Position numbers and translations under genes: made by a program. The notes below the pieces were generated by a model, which saw only the letters and a list, made by a program, of their open reading frames with translations, had not been told where the DNA came from and searched no databases. 64,000 nucleotides of DNA from Gammaproteobacteria bacterium (GTDB lineage Bacteria > Pseudomonadota > Gammaproteobacteria > Steroidobacterales > Steroidobacteraceae), in contig JANYLH010000004.1 in NCBI GenBank assembly GCA_025357915.1, positions 1 through 64,000 of the forward strand, in the 5' to 3' direction. The number at the start of each line of letters is the position of its first letter. Position 1 is the stretch's first letter. Below, in pieces: positions 42,760 through 51,664 of the stretch.

Positions 42760-43812
42760 ATGAGCACCACGAGCGAGCAGCGATCACAGCTGATCGGCAA
42801 CGCCATCCTGCTGGCCTGCGTAGCCGCGCTCCTGTGGGGGACGCTGGCGGTGCTGCGGCCCTTCCTGACGTCCATCCTGTGGGCCGCGATCATCGTGGTG
42901 GCGACCTGGCCGATCCTGCTGCGGGTCGAGCGCGCGTTTGGCGGGCACCGCGGCCTGGCGGTGGCGGCCATGAGCAGCGGGCTGTTCATCGCCATCGTCG
43001 CGCCGGTGGCCTTGCTGCTGATCACCCTGGTCACGCGGTTCCCGGAATTGCGCGAACTGGGCGAGCGATTGCTCGCCGGCCCATGGCCGGGGCCGCCCGC
43101 ATGGGTGTCGCAGCTGCCATTTGGCTCGCAGCTCGCTGCGCACTGGCAAGAGGCCGTGGCGCAGGGCCCCGAGCACTGGACGGCGCTGGCGCAGCCGTAT
43201 CTGGGCAAGGTGGCGTTGTGGCTGAGCCAGCACGTGGGCACGCTGGGCGGCATCACGTTGCAGTTCCTGCTCACGCTGGTGCTGGTGGTGGTCTTTTATC
43301 TGCATGGGGAAGGGTTGGCGATGTCACTGCGCCGCCTGGCGCGGCGCACGGGCGGCGCCCGGGCCGAGGAAGGCGCGGTGCTGGCGGGCCAGGCGATGCG
43401 CGCCATCGCCGCCGGAGTGGTGCTCACAGCGCTCGTGCAATCGGTGCTGAGCGGTCTGGGCCTGTGGGCGGTGGGCATACCGGCACCGGCCGTACTGACC
43501 TCGCTCATGTTCATGCTGTGCGTGATGCAGATCGGACCGACCCCGGTGCTGATACCGGGCGTGCTGTGGCTGTTTTTCCAGCACCGCACCGGGGCCGGGG
43601 TGGCGCTGGCGGTGTGGACCCTGGTAATGGTGCTCATCGACAACGTCCTGCGGCCCTGGCTGATCCAGCGCGGCGCGAAGCTGCCGTTCCTGCTGGTGCT
43701 CGGCGGCGTGATCGGCGGCCTGCTGGCCTTCGGCGTGGCCGGCATATTCATCGGACCCATACTGCTGGCCGTGGTGAAACGGCTCATGGAACGATGGGCG
43801 GCTGAAAAATGA
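42760..43812 (+). CDS. AI-2E family transporter (YdiK-like)
   Basis: A 350-residue polytopic inner-membrane protein with about eight helices. The C-terminal region (MFMLCVMQIGPTPVLIPGVLW, LIDNVLRPWLIQRGAKLP, LGGVIGGLLAFGVAGIFIGP) is diagnostic for the AI-2E/PerM family. Members are reported as autoinducer-2 exporters or Na+/H+ antiporters; the role here is not determined. It overlaps the next gene by 4 bp. Confidence 0.92.
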   Translation: MSTTSEQRSQLIGNAILLACVAALLWGTLAVLRPFLTSILWAAIIVVATWPILLRVERAFGGHRGLAVAAMSSGLFIAIVAPVALLLITLVTRFPELRELGERLLAGPWPGPPAWVSQLPFGSQLAAHWQEAVAQGPEHWTALAQPYLGKVALWLSQHVGTLGGITLQFLLTLVLVVVFYLHGEGLAMSLRRLARRTGGARAEEGAVLAGQAMRAIAAGVVLTALVQSVLSGLGLWAVGIPAPAVLTSLMFMLCVMQIGPTPVLIPGVLWLFFQHRTGAGVALAVWTLVMVLIDNVLRPWLIQRGAKLPFLLVLGGVIGGLLAFGVAGIFIGPILLAVVKRLMERWAAEK

Positions 43813-44186
43813 ACGAACCGGCAGACACCGGCCCGGAGGGGCTCGCGCGCGAGGCGCGCAGCGCAGCGCGGCGGCTCGCGCAATGGAACCTCGCCGCATT
43901 GGGCGCCGGTTTCGCCTGGTTCGCTTACATCGACGCGCCGATCACCGATGGCGCGATGGGGCTGTTTACCGCCGCCGTCGTCACGGGGCTCCTGTCGCTG
44001 ATCGCCGCGCTTGCCAGCAGCGAGACGCGCGCGCCGCCCTTCGGTGCGCGCACGCGCCGCGCCGCGGCGCTGCTGTTCGCCGTGTCGATGGCATTGATGC
44101 TGACCGCCGCCACGGTGACGCTGAATCTCAAAGGCACCGGCGCGGACGATTCGGACACACAGACGGACGCCATCGTCCCGGCCTAG
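43809..44186 (+). CDS. Hypothetical membrane protein
   Basis: A 125-residue protein with three hydrophobic segments (about 30-48, 52-75, 90-112) and acidic ends. It is joined to the AI-2E gene by a 4-bp overlap. Its last codons and stop lie inside the 66-bp perfect palindrome, so the end of the protein is set by that element. Family not recognised. Confidence 0.65.
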   Translation: MNEPADTGPEGLAREARSAARRLAQWNLAALGAGFAWFAYIDAPITDGAMGLFTAAVVTGLLSLIAALASSETRAPPFGARTRRAAALLFAVSMALMLTAATVTLNLKGTGADDSDTQTDAIVPA

Positions 44187-44242
44187 GGCCTGTTCACACT
44201 TGGAACATCGATGTTCCAAGTGTGAACAGGCCCTAGGCCGGG
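44177..44242. repeat. 66-bp perfect palindrome spanning two convergent stop codons
   Basis: Two 33-base arms (44177-44209 and 44210-44242) are exact reverse complements with no spacer; the centre is ATCGAT and the arms begin CCCGGCCTAGGGCCTG. Both flanking genes end within it in the same way, CCCGGCCTAG, giving Pro-Ala-stop in each. A transcript from either side would fold into a very stable hairpin, but no T-run follows. It could be a bidirectional terminator, a REP/MITE-like element or an assembly artefact. Confidence 0.9.
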
Positions 44243-45300
44243 CAGCGCCAGGAGAGCGCCGCCACTGCTGCAACGAGCGCCACGATGTCCGCCACCGTCA
44301 TGTCATAGGCGGTGACCAGGCGCACGACCGGCTGGCCCGCGACCGGCGGCGCGGGCCATTCGTAGAATTCGAAGCCCTGGGCGCGGAGCGCCGCGATCTG
44401 CTGCATCGGCATCGCCACGAAGACTTCGTTGGCCTCGACCGGATGGAGCGGCGTAATGCCCTGGCGCGCCAGACCCTGCGCGAGCCGTGCCGCCAGTGCG
44501 TTGGCGTGGCGAGCATGGCGCAGCCACAGGTCCTGCTCCAGGCAGGCGACCAGCTGCGTGCTCAGGTACCGGAGCTTTGACCACAGGTGGCCGGCGCGTT
44601 TGCGGCGCATCTCGAAATCGCGCGCCAGCCCGGGCTTGAAGAAGAGGACGGCCTCGGCGGCGAGCGCGCCGTTCTTGGTGGCGCCGAAGGACAGCACGTC
44701 GACCCCGCTTTTCCAGCTGGCCTCGGCCGGCGAGCAGCCGAGGTACGCCACGGCGTTGGCGAAGCGCGCGCCGTCCATGTGGACGTGCAATCCGTGCGCA
44801 TGTGCCGCGGCGGTGAGCGACTTGAGCTCATCGGGCTGGTAGACCGTGCCCCACTCAGTCGCCTGCGAGATGCTGACGGCCGCAGGCAGCACGTGGTGCA
44901 CGCCCATTTCGCGTGCGTGGGCGACGGGTGCGGCGAGCTGCCCGGCGCTGAGCTTGCCGTCGGGGGAAGCAAGTGCCAGGAGCTTGGCGCCGCCGGTGAA
45001 GAACTCGGGCGCGCCGCACTCGTCGGTGTTGATGTGCGCCGTCTCGTGGCAATACACCGCCCCAAAGGGCGGCGCCAGCACCGCCAGCGCCAGGGCGTTG
45101 GCGGCGGTCCCCGTTGCCACCGGGTGAATCACCAGCTCGGTCTCGAAGGTAGCGCTCGCCAGCGCCGTGAGCCGCCGGGATTCGGGGTCGTCGCCGTAGG
45201 AGTGCACGGTGCCGACGTTGACCCGGGCCAGGGCGGCCAGCACCTCGGGGGCCACCGGCGTCACGTTGTCGCTGGCAAACGAGCGTCTGGACTGAGACAT
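44233..45300 (-). CDS. Low-specificity L-threonine aldolase-like PLP enzyme
   Basis: A 355-residue fold-type I enzyme of the beta-eliminating lyase/threonine aldolase family. The start RSFASDNVTPVAPEVLAAL, the aspartate in VHMDGARFANAVA and the lysine in LSFGATKNGA match threonine aldolases that split threonine to glycine and acetaldehyde. Its glycine product links it in principle to the glycine cleavage operon 5 kb away, but no direct tie is shown. Its last codons are encoded by the 66-bp palindrome. Confidence 0.9.
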   Translation of the reverse strand: MSQSRRSFASDNVTPVAPEVLAALARVNVGTVHSYGDDPESRRLTALASATFETELVIHPVATGTAANALALAVLAPPFGAVYCHETAHINTDECGAPEFFTGGAKLLALASPDGKLSAGQLAAPVAHAREMGVHHVLPAAVSISQATEWGTVYQPDELKSLTAAAHAHGLHVHMDGARFANAVAYLGCSPAEASWKSGVDVLSFGATKNGALAAEAVLFFKPGLARDFEMRRKRAGHLWSKLRYLSTQLVACLEQDLWLRHARHANALAARLAQGLARQGITPLHPVEANEVFVAMPMQQIAALRAQGFEFYEWPAPPVAGQPVVRLVTAYDMTVADIVALVAAVAALSWRCPA

Positions 45301-45358
45301 GCATCCCCCGGAAATGGGCGTGGCAAGGCGATAATCTACTGCATCGGGAGGAACTATC

Positions 45359-46294
45359 GTGGCCTGGTGGGTGAATCAATCGCAGACGCGGCGTCACGAG
45401 CTCGACGCCGGATACCTGTGGTCGCAAGCGGCCGAAGTGGAAGACGCCCAGCCCGGCGAGATCGTCTATGTCCACTCCGGCGGCCGCATCGGCATGCTGG
45501 GCCTGGTCGCCGGCGAGGCTTTTCCGGCGCGGCAGGTGATGTCGGGCAGCCGGCACGGGGTGCGGCGCGGCGCTGCCGGCTGGCGGCTGCCGGTGCACTT
45601 CGAGGAACTGCTGCAACCGCTCCGTCCGAAGGATCATCTGGCCGAGTTCAGGGCCTTGCTGCCGACGCAACACTCGCCGCTGCGTGCCTCCGGCGATGCC
45701 AATTCGACCGTCTACCTGGCGCGCATCGACGAACGCGTCGCGGCGCTCCTGCGCCGGCGCCTCGGCGGCCAGGTGGAGGAACTGCTGCTCATGGCGCCGA
45801 CCCTGCGCAGTGCGGAGCGGGCGGACGATGTGGCCGAGCACGCGCTGCGCGCGCGGCAAGGCCTGGATGCCGGCACCCGCAAGCGCCTGCTGGCTGCGCG
45901 CCGCGGCCAGGGCGTGTATCGCGAAAACGTCGAGCGCTACGAGCAGGCCTGCCGGCTCTCCGGGCTCCTTGACCGGCGACACCTGCGCGCGCGCCATATC
46001 AAGCCGTGGCGTGAATCCAATGATCGGGAAAAGCTCGACGGCTGCAATGGCCTGCTGCTCTCGCCGCATTTCGACCAGCTGTTTGAGCGCGGGCTGATCA
46101 CTTTCGAAGACAACGGTGAGCTGCGGGTGGCTCGCCATCTCAATCCGGCCGTGCTGCCCGCCTGGGGCGTAGCGCTGCCGCGCAATGTCGGGGCGTTCCA
46201 GGCCGGCCAGTGCAATTATCTCGCCTATCACCGGCTGGAGGTTTTCGAGCAGCCCGCGGGCGGCCGCCGGATGCTCGGCGAGCAGGGCCCGTGA
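45359..46294 (+). CDS. HNH endonuclease with EVE/PUA-like N-terminal domain
   Basis: A 311-residue protein. The C-terminal HNH domain (about 195-255) shows the zinc/catalytic layout: ARHIKPW, then CNGLLLSPHFDQLFERGLI. The N-terminal 60 residues (MAWWVNQSQTRRHELDAGYL, PGEIVYVHSGGRIGMLGLV) resemble an EVE/PUA-like base-reading domain. This architecture suggests a modification-dependent restriction enzyme of the McrA-like kind, although no methylase or other defence gene is adjacent. The start is a GTG at 45359 with AGGA upstream. The HNH call is solid; the N-terminal domain is my inference. Confidence 0.83.
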   Translation: MAWWVNQSQTRRHELDAGYLWSQAAEVEDAQPGEIVYVHSGGRIGMLGLVAGEAFPARQVMSGSRHGVRRGAAGWRLPVHFEELLQPLRPKDHLAEFRALLPTQHSPLRASGDANSTVYLARIDERVAALLRRRLGGQVEELLLMAPTLRSAERADDVAEHALRARQGLDAGTRKRLLAARRGQGVYRENVERYEQACRLSGLLDRRHLRARHIKPWRESNDREKLDGCNGLLLSPHFDQLFERGLITFEDNGELRVARHLNPAVLPAWGVALPRNVGAFQAGQCNYLAYHRLEVFEQPAGGRRMLGEQGP

Positions 46295-46328
46295 GCCGGG
46301 CGGGTCGCCGCCGGGTTATGCTGGGCGC

Positions 46329-46946
46329 ATGCCGCTAAGGACACTGTTTCCAACGCTGGTCCATGTCGCGCCGCTGGGCTCGCCGCCCACGGCGGAGCTG
46401 AACCGCCGCCTGCTGCGCGAGTGCCTGCAGCTGCGCCATGACGATCGCGCCGGGCGCAGCTGGTCGGCGCGCAATTACCCGGGCGGCTATACCTCGTACA
46501 ACTCGCAAAGCCGCATGCAGCAGATCTCACCCACGTTTGCACGGCTGGCGCGCGGTCTCGACCGCCATGTGCTGCGTTTCGCTGGCGCGCTCGATCTTGA
46601 CTTGCGCGGCCGGCAGCTGGTGATGACGGATTGCTGGGTGAATATCATGCGGCGCCGGGTGGTGCACAGCCTGCACCTCCATCCGCTCTCGACGATCAGC
46701 GGCACCTACTACGTGCGCACCCCGCGCGGCTGCGCGGGCCTGAAATTCGAGGACCCGCGGCTGGAGCGGTTCATGGCGGCCCCGCCGCGCAAGGCCGGCG
46801 CCCGCGAGCGCAACCGTCAATGGGTGAGCGTGCCCGCACAAGCCGGGCGCGTCGTACTGTTCGAGAGCTGGCTGCGGCACGAGGTGCCGCCCAACCCGAG
46901 CGCGGCCGAGCGCGTCAGCATCAGCTTCAATTACAGCTGGTTTTGA
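46329..46946 (+). CDS. Putative 2OG-Fe(II) oxygenase (TIGR02466 type)
   Basis: A 205-residue protein of the 2-oxoglutarate/Fe(II) oxygenase family of unknown role. Expected ligands are seen in HLHPLSTISGTYYV (His and nearby residues) and ESWLRHEVPPNP (His), with the 2OG-binding Arg/Ser in ERVSISFNYSW. It starts at the ATG at 46329. It is followed 3 bp later by the rhomboid gene. Confidence 0.83.
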   Translation: MPLRTLFPTLVHVAPLGSPPTAELNRRLLRECLQLRHDDRAGRSWSARNYPGGYTSYNSQSRMQQISPTFARLARGLDRHVLRFAGALDLDLRGRQLVMTDCWVNIMRRRVVHSLHLHPLSTISGTYYVRTPRGCAGLKFEDPRLERFMAAPPRKAGARERNRQWVSVPAQAGRVVLFESWLRHEVPPNPSAAERVSISFNYSWF

Positions 46947-46949
46947 CCC

Positions 46950-47543
46950 TTGAGCGTCACCGCGCTGCTACTCGGTGCAATCTTTGTCGCGAGCATCGCC
47001 GGGCTGAGCGTCGCCCCGCAACTGGTCGAGCGGAGCCTGTTCCGGCCCTACTGGTTCCTGCCGAAGCGCCAGTATTTCACGCCAATCTCCAGCGGCTTCG
47101 TGCACGCCAGCTACGCCCATCTGCTGTTCAATGCTTTCACGCTGTGGTCGTTCGGCGGCGCTGTGGAGCACGCCATGGGTTCGGCGCGCTTTCTTGCCTT
47201 GTACCTGGTGGGGCTGCTGGTGAGCGATGCCGGCACCTGGCTGAGCCATCGGCGGGAAGCGGACTACGCCACGCTGGGCGCGTCCGGCGCCATCCTCTCC
47301 GTGTTGTTCGCCTCGATCGTCTACTACCCCACCGAATCGATGTACATCATGCCCGTGCCGGTGCCGGTTCCAGCGCCGCTGTTCGCGGTCGGCTACCTCT
47401 TGTACAGCTGGTACGCCTCGCGGTTCACCCGCGGACGCGTCAACCACGATGCGCATTTCAGCGGCGCCCTGGCCGGACTGGCGTTCGTGGCGCTTGTCGA
47501 CCCGGGTGCCTGGCAGCGGGGAATCTCGCGCCTGTTGCACTGA
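46950..47543 (+). CDS. Rhomboid family intramembrane serine protease
   Basis: A 197-residue six-helix protein. The catalytic serine is in LGASGAILSVLF (GxSGA) and the histidine in NHDAHFSGALAGLAF; the L1 loop WFLPKRQYFTPISSGFVHASYAHLLFN matches rhomboid HxxxHLxxN logic. It cleaves membrane proteins within the bilayer; substrates unknown. The start is a TTG at 46950, 3 bp after the oxygenase stop. Confidence 0.92.
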   Translation: MSVTALLLGAIFVASIAGLSVAPQLVERSLFRPYWFLPKRQYFTPISSGFVHASYAHLLFNAFTLWSFGGAVEHAMGSARFLALYLVGLLVSDAGTWLSHRREADYATLGASGAILSVLFASIVYYPTESMYIMPVPVPVPAPLFAVGYLLYSWYASRFTRGRVNHDAHFSGALAGLAFVALVDPGAWQRGISRLLH

Positions 47544-47597
47544 CACGGCTACGCGCGCCAGGGATCCTCATCGCCCTGGCGCGCTGCATTCCCGCTG

Positions 47598-48044
47598 TCA
47601 GTTCACCCTGATCGCCACCGGGGCCGGCTTCGCCACCGCGCGCTTGGGGATGTGCACCGTCAGCACGCCGTCCTTGCTTTCGGCGCGAACGCCAGCCGGA
47701 TCGACATTTTCCGGCAAGGAGAAGACTCGCGAGAACTCTCCGCTGAAGCTCTCCACGCGGTGGAATTTTTCGCTCTTCTCCGTTTGCTGCTGCTTGCGTT
47801 CGCCGTGGATCGTGAGCGCCCCATCCTCGAGCGTGACCTGCACGTCCTCTTTCCGGACAGCCGGCAATTGAGCCCGCACCAGATACTCCTGGTCGGTTTC
47901 GCTGATGTCCGCCGATGGCGCCCACTGGAACTTGGCGTTGGCGATATCAGGGAGCGCGCGGCCCGTCGGCCAGAAGTGCGCCGGGTTCGTCCGTGCCATG
48001 AACTGTTCCATGTCGCGGAAGGGTTCCCATACGGTGAGTTTCAT
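47598..48044 (-). CDS. Hsp20/alpha-crystallin small heat-shock protein
   Basis: A 148-residue chaperone from the ATG at 48044, which has a strong GGAGG site 4 bases upstream. The alpha-crystallin domain spans about 48-140 (WAPSADISETDQEYLVRAQLP, then FSRVFSLPENVDPAGVRAESKDGVLTVHIPK) and is followed by a short C-terminus with IRVN. It prevents aggregation of unfolded proteins. I see no clear sigma-32 promoter upstream. Confidence 0.94.
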   Translation of the reverse strand: MKLTVWEPFRDMEQFMARTNPAHFWPTGRALPDIANAKFQWAPSADISETDQEYLVRAQLPAVRKEDVQVTLEDGALTIHGERKQQQTEKSEKFHRVESFSGEFSRVFSLPENVDPAGVRAESKDGVLTVHIPKRAVAKPAPVAIRVN

Positions 48045-48141
48045 AAAGCCTCCTCGCATCCGGCTCTCCTGCCGGAGCACGGTGAGGCTAGCGCCATTGG
48101 GGGCGCCTGCACATTCGTACCACTACCTAGCGGAAAACGGC

Positions 48142-48480
48142 CTAAATACCGTTGATCAGGTCGATCTTTGCGGCGCAGATGAAATCGTTCTCGGACAGGC
48201 CACCGATGGAATGGGTGCTGTAGCGTACGCGGCAATAGTTGTAGCCGACTTCCAGATCCGGGTGGTGGTCTTCAAGATTGGCGACGTGGGCAATGGCGTT
48301 GACGAAACTCATGGTGCGGTAGAAATCGGCGAACTTGAATTCGCGCTGGAGATACTTGCCGTCGGGGCTGAGCTGCCAACCTGCAGCAAGCCTGGCGCGC
48401 TGCGCCCCGGCATCGGCGGCGCTGAGCGGTGCCGTGCCGCCTTCGCAGGGTTTGCAGCGTTTTTCGGTGAGTGAGGACAT
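48142..48480 (-). CDS. phhB: Pterin-4a-carbinolamine dehydratase
   Basis: A 112-residue enzyme that recycles the tetrahydropterin cofactor of aromatic amino-acid hydroxylases. The catalytic HH pair is in VANLEDHHPDLEVGYNYCRVRYSTHSIGGLS. The N-terminus KRCKPCEGGTAPLS is typical of this family. No phenylalanine hydroxylase gene is in the window. Confidence 0.94.
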   Translation of the reverse strand: MSSLTEKRCKPCEGGTAPLSAADAGAQRARLAAGWQLSPDGKYLQREFKFADFYRTMSFVNAIAHVANLEDHHPDLEVGYNYCRVRYSTHSIGGLSENDFICAAKIDLINGI

Positions 48481-48513
48481 GGTGCGATTCTCCGGTGTTG
48501 ATGGCTACGCCAG

Positions 48514-49755
48514 TCACTGACTGGCGCGGCGCGGGTAGCTGCGCGCGACGTACTGCTCGACGAGCTGCTGGAATTCCTCGGCGATGCGCTCGCCCTTGAG
48601 CGTCACGGTCTTGACGCCGTCCTCGTAGACCGGCGCGACCGGCCGCTCGCCGGTCCCCGGCAGGCTGATGCCGATGTTGGCCTGCTTGCTCTCGCCGGGG
48701 CCGTTGACCACGCAGCCCATGACGGCGACCGCCAGGTCCTCGACCCCGACATGGGTGCGGCGCCATTCGGGCATGCGCGCGCGCAGGTGTTCCTGGATGC
48801 TCTGCGCCAGTGTCTGGAAGTAGCTGCTGGTCGTGCGCCCGCAGCCCGGACAGGCCGTGACCAGCGGCGCGAAACTGCGCAGGCCCATGGTCTGCAGCAG
48901 CTCCTGGGCGACAATCACCTCGCGGGTGCGATCGCCCGCGGGGTCGGGTGTGAGCGAGATGCGGATGGTGTCGCCGATGCCCTGCTGCAGGAGTATGGCG
49001 AGCGCAGCGCTCGAGGCGACGATCCCCTTCGAGCCCAGGCCAGCTTCCGTGAGCCCGAGATGCAGCGGATGACGCGTGCGCGCGGCCAGATCGGTGTAGA
49101 CCGCGATCAGGTCCTGCACCGTCGAAACCTTGGCCGAGAGAATGATGCGCTCGGAGCCGAGTCCCAGCTCCACCGCACGCGCGGCGCTGTCGATGGCGGA
49201 TCGCACCAGTGCTTCGCGCATCACCTGCTGCGCCGAGGCCGGCTCCGGCAGGGCGCTGTTGGCGTCCATCAGCCGCGCCAGCAGCTCCTGGTCGAGGCTC
49301 CCCCAGTTGACGCCGATCCGCACCGGTTTTTCGTAGCGGCAGGCGAATTCGATCAACTCGGCGAACTGCGTATCGCGCTTGGCGCCGCGGCCCACGTTAC
49401 CCGGGTTGATGCGCAGCTTGGCCAGGGCCTGGGCGCAATCCGGGTGATCGCGCAGGAGCTTATGGCCGTTGAAGTGAAAATCGCCGATCAGCGGCACGCT
49501 GCAGCCCTGCGCATCGAGCGCCGCGCGGATCCGCGGGACGGCGGCGGCGGCGGCATCGGTGTTGACCGTTACGCGCACCAGTTCGGAGCCGGCGCCAGCG
49601 AGTTCGCGCACCTGGGCGACCGTGGCCGCGATGTCGGCGGTGTCGGTGTTGGTCATCGACTGCACGACGATCGGGGCGCCGCCGCCCACCCGGACGCCGG
49701 CGACGTCCACGGCGAAGGTCGTGTGGCGCGGTCGTTGCGGGGAGTGACTGTCCAT
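48514..49755 (-). CDS. ispG: (E)-4-hydroxy-3-methylbut-2-enyl-diphosphate synthase
   Basis: Iron-sulfur enzyme of the MEP isoprenoid pathway, 413 residues from the ATG at 49755. The TIM-barrel part begins [13 protein letters not shown]; the 4Fe-4S cluster ligands are two Cys in TACPGCGRT and one in CVVNGPGE. An open frame extends to 50121 but crosses the divergent glycine riboswitch region. It is divergent from the gcv operon. Confidence 0.96.
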   Translation of the reverse strand: MDSHSPQRPRHTTFAVDVAGVRVGGGAPIVVQSMTNTDTADIAATVAQVRELAGAGSELVRVTVNTDAAAAAVPRIRAALDAQGCSVPLIGDFHFNGHKLLRDHPDCAQALAKLRINPGNVGRGAKRDTQFAELIEFACRYEKPVRIGVNWGSLDQELLARLMDANSALPEPASAQQVMREALVRSAIDSAARAVELGLGSERIILSAKVSTVQDLIAVYTDLAARTRHPLHLGLTEAGLGSKGIVASSAALAILLQQGIGDTIRISLTPDPAGDRTREVIVAQELLQTMGLRSFAPLVTACPGCGRTTSSYFQTLAQSIQEHLRARMPEWRRTHVGVEDLAVAVMGCVVNGPGESKQANIGISLPGTGERPVAPVYEDGVKTVTLKGERIAEEFQQLVEQYVARSYPRRASQ

Positions 49756-49788
49756 AATCCGTAATTGTAGAGGCCGGGGCGTGGCAAC

Positions 49789-49797
49789 TGGTATGAT
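49789..49797 (+). promoter_or_regulatory. Candidate extended -10 promoter of the gcv operon
   Basis: TGG-TATGAT forms an extended -10 element 17 bp before the first riboswitch helix. No well-placed -35 is present, which is acceptable for extended -10 promoters. It is the best promoter-like sequence in the ispG-gcvT gap. Confidence 0.45.
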
Positions 49798-49814
49798 TTG
49801 TCCCCCGTCAGCAA

Positions 49815-50027
49815 GATCTGTCCGAAGAGCTCCGCATCGAGGCGCAGGCCTGTGGTACGGACGCCGAAGGCGCAATTTCCGCCCGGAAACGCTCAGGCAC
49901 CAGGAACGGCAGATCAAAGGCGGGCTCTGGAGAGCGGCGGCGCCTGTGGCAGGCCCGCCCACCGAAGGGGTGCGGCAAGCGGCCATGGCGGCTGGTGCCC
50001 GATCTCTCAGGTACGAAGGACAGAGGG
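49815..50027 (+). ncRNA. Tandem glycine riboswitch
   Basis: Two aptamers in a row. The first (49815-49915) is closed by GATCTG/CAGATC and has GCCGAAGGCGCAA and CTCAGGCACCAGGAA. The second (about 49924-50027) has CTGGAGAGC, CACCGAAGGGGTGCGGCAA and CTCTCAGGTACGAAGGACAG, closed by CTCTG/CAGAG. These are the class-defining cores. The element precedes the glycine cleavage genes, its usual target, where glycine binding activates expression. Boundaries are from the closing stems. Confidence 0.93.
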
Positions 50028-50043
50028 GCGGCAAGTGCGTTGC

Positions 50044-50070
50044 GCGGCAGGGCACCTGCCGCCCTTTTTT
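50044..50070 (+). terminator. Riboswitch-controlled intrinsic terminator before gcvT
   Basis: Stem GCGGCAGG/CCTGCCGC with loop GCA (50044-50062) followed by CC and six T. TGCCGCCC (50057-50064), on the 3' side of the stem, is also fully complementary to GGGCGGCA (50026-50033) right after the second aptamer, which provides a ready antiterminator pairing. This supports transcription attenuation rather than translational control. Confidence 0.85.
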
Positions 50071-50107
50071 GTTGGCGGCCCGTATCGGGCCTGCGCTGGA
50101 GAACACG

Positions 50108-51229
50108 TTGGGATTACGCACTCCTCTCTACGGCCTGCACGTCGCGCTCGGCGCGCACATGGTCGATTTTGGCGGCTGGGACATGCCCGTCAACTACGGG
50201 TCGCAGATCGAGGAGCATCACGCGGTGCGGCGCGCGGCCGGCGTGTTCGACGTCTCGCACATGTGCGTGATCGACCTGCACGGCGCGCGGGTGCGCGAAT
50301 TCCTGCGCTCGCTGCTGGCCAATGACGTGGCGCGGCTCACGCAGCCGGGCAAGGCACTTTACAGCTGCATGCTGCGGGAAGACGCCGGCATCATCGACGA
50401 CCTGATCGTCTATTTTCAGGGCCCGCGCTGGTATCGCGTTATCGTCAATGCCGGCACGCGCGAGAAGGACCTGGCCTGGATCCGCGCCCGCGCCGCCGCG
50501 TTCGAGGTCGAGGTGCACGAGCGGCGCGAACTGGCGATGCTCGCCGTACAGGGTCCGGAAGCGCGCGCACGCCTGGCCTCGCTCCTCACGCCGCCGGATG
50601 CCGCCGCCGCGCTGGCGCAGGGACTGTTCTTCGGCACCCAGTTGGGCGAGTGGTTCGTGGCGCGTACCGGCTACACCGGGGAAGACGGCTTTGAAGTCAT
50701 GCTGCCCGCCGAGGGCGCCGTGGAACTGTGGAACCGCCTGAACGAGCTGGGCGTGCAGTCCTGCGGCCTCGGCGCGCGCGACACCCTCCGGCTCGAGGCG
50801 GCCATGAATCTCTACGGGAGCGACATGGACGAAACCACGCAGCCGCTCGAATCCGGCCTGGCCTGGACGGTAGCCTTTGATCCGGCCGATCGGTCGTTCA
50901 TCGGCCGCGCGGCGCTCGAGGCGGCCCGCATCGCCGGCGGCGGCCAGCGCCAGGTCGCCCTGCTCCTTGAAGACCGCGCCGTGATGCGCTCGCACCAGCG
51001 GGTGGTCACGTCCGCGGGCGATGGCTCGATCACCAGCGGCACGTTTTCACCGACGCTGGCGCGTTCCATCGCACTGGCGCGGATGCCCGCGGCCGCGGCA
51101 GTGGTCGGCAGTACCGTGCAGGTTGAGGTGCGCGGCAAGTTGCTGGCGGCGCGCGTGGTGCGGCCGCCCTTTGCGCGGCACGGCCGCGTGCTGGTGGAGC
51201 TGCAAGGCGACGGGAATAGTGCAACCTAA
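50108..51229 (+). CDS. gcvT: Glycine cleavage system T protein (aminomethyltransferase)
   Basis: Transfers the aminomethyl group from lipoyl-GcvH to tetrahydrofolate, releasing ammonia. The protein is 373 residues from a TTG at 50108, which has GGAG 6 bases upstream; the usual family start [21 protein letters not shown] follows. Other marks are [22 protein letters not shown] and [10 protein letters not shown]. An open frame reaches back to 49781 but that stretch is the riboswitch. First gene of gcvT-gcvH-gcvPA-gcvPB. Confidence 0.95.
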   Translation: MGLRTPLYGLHVALGAHMVDFGGWDMPVNYGSQIEEHHAVRRAAGVFDVSHMCVIDLHGARVREFLRSLLANDVARLTQPGKALYSCMLREDAGIIDDLIVYFQGPRWYRVIVNAGTREKDLAWIRARAAAFEVEVHERRELAMLAVQGPEARARLASLLTPPDAAAALAQGLFFGTQLGEWFVARTGYTGEDGFEVMLPAEGAVELWNRLNELGVQSCGLGARDTLRLEAAMNLYGSDMDETTQPLESGLAWTVAFDPADRSFIGRAALEAARIAGGGQRQVALLLEDRAVMRSHQRVVTSAGDGSITSGTFSPTLARSIALARMPAAAAVVGSTVQVEVRGKLLAARVVRPPFARHGRVLVELQGDGNSAT

Positions 51230-51244
51230 ACAGGGGTTCTGACG

Positions 51245-51634
51245 ATGAGCAATGTACCGGCGGATCTGAAATACGCGCGCAGCCACGAATGGGTGCGCGA
51301 ACACTCCGATGGCACGGTCGAAGTGGGCATCAGCGATCATGCGCAGCATGCGCTGGGTGACCTGGTCTTTGTGGAGGTACCGGCCGTGGGGCGCACCCTG
51401 CAGCAGGGCGAGGCTTTCGCCGTGGTCGAGTCGGTCAAGGCGGCCTCGGACGTCTACGCCCCGGTGGCCGGCACCGTGGTCGCCGTCAACGAGGCGCTGG
51501 GCAAGACGCCCGAGGCCATCAACCAGGATCCCTACGGTGCCGGCTGGATCATGCGTCTCAAGCCCGCCGGCGCGCTCGCCGCGGCCGAGTTGCTGAACGC
51601 CGATACCTACACCACGCTGGCCGACGCCGGCTGA
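51245..51634 (+). CDS. gcvH: Glycine cleavage system H protein
   Basis: Lipoyl carrier of the glycine cleavage system, 129 residues. The lipoylated lysine is in [14 protein letters not shown]. It carries the aminomethyl intermediate between GcvP and GcvT. It lies 15 bp after gcvT with its own GGGG-type ribosome site. Confidence 0.97.
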   Translation: MSNVPADLKYARSHEWVREHSDGTVEVGISDHAQHALGDLVFVEVPAVGRTLQQGEAFAVVESVKAASDVYAPVAGTVVAVNEALGKTPEAINQDPYGAGWIMRLKPAGALAAAELLNADTYTTLADAG

Positions 51635-51664
51635 GTCCCGCCACTGCAGGCAACAGGAGCTGCC

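Noticed and set aside
44177-44242. Ordinary rho-independent terminator at the palindrome
   Set aside because: No T-run follows the stem on either strand, so it is listed as a repeat with unknown role rather than a terminator.
49781-50107. N-terminal extension of GcvT and of IspG over the intergenic gap
   Set aside because: Both open frames cross the glycine riboswitch and terminator; family starts lie at 50108 and 49755.
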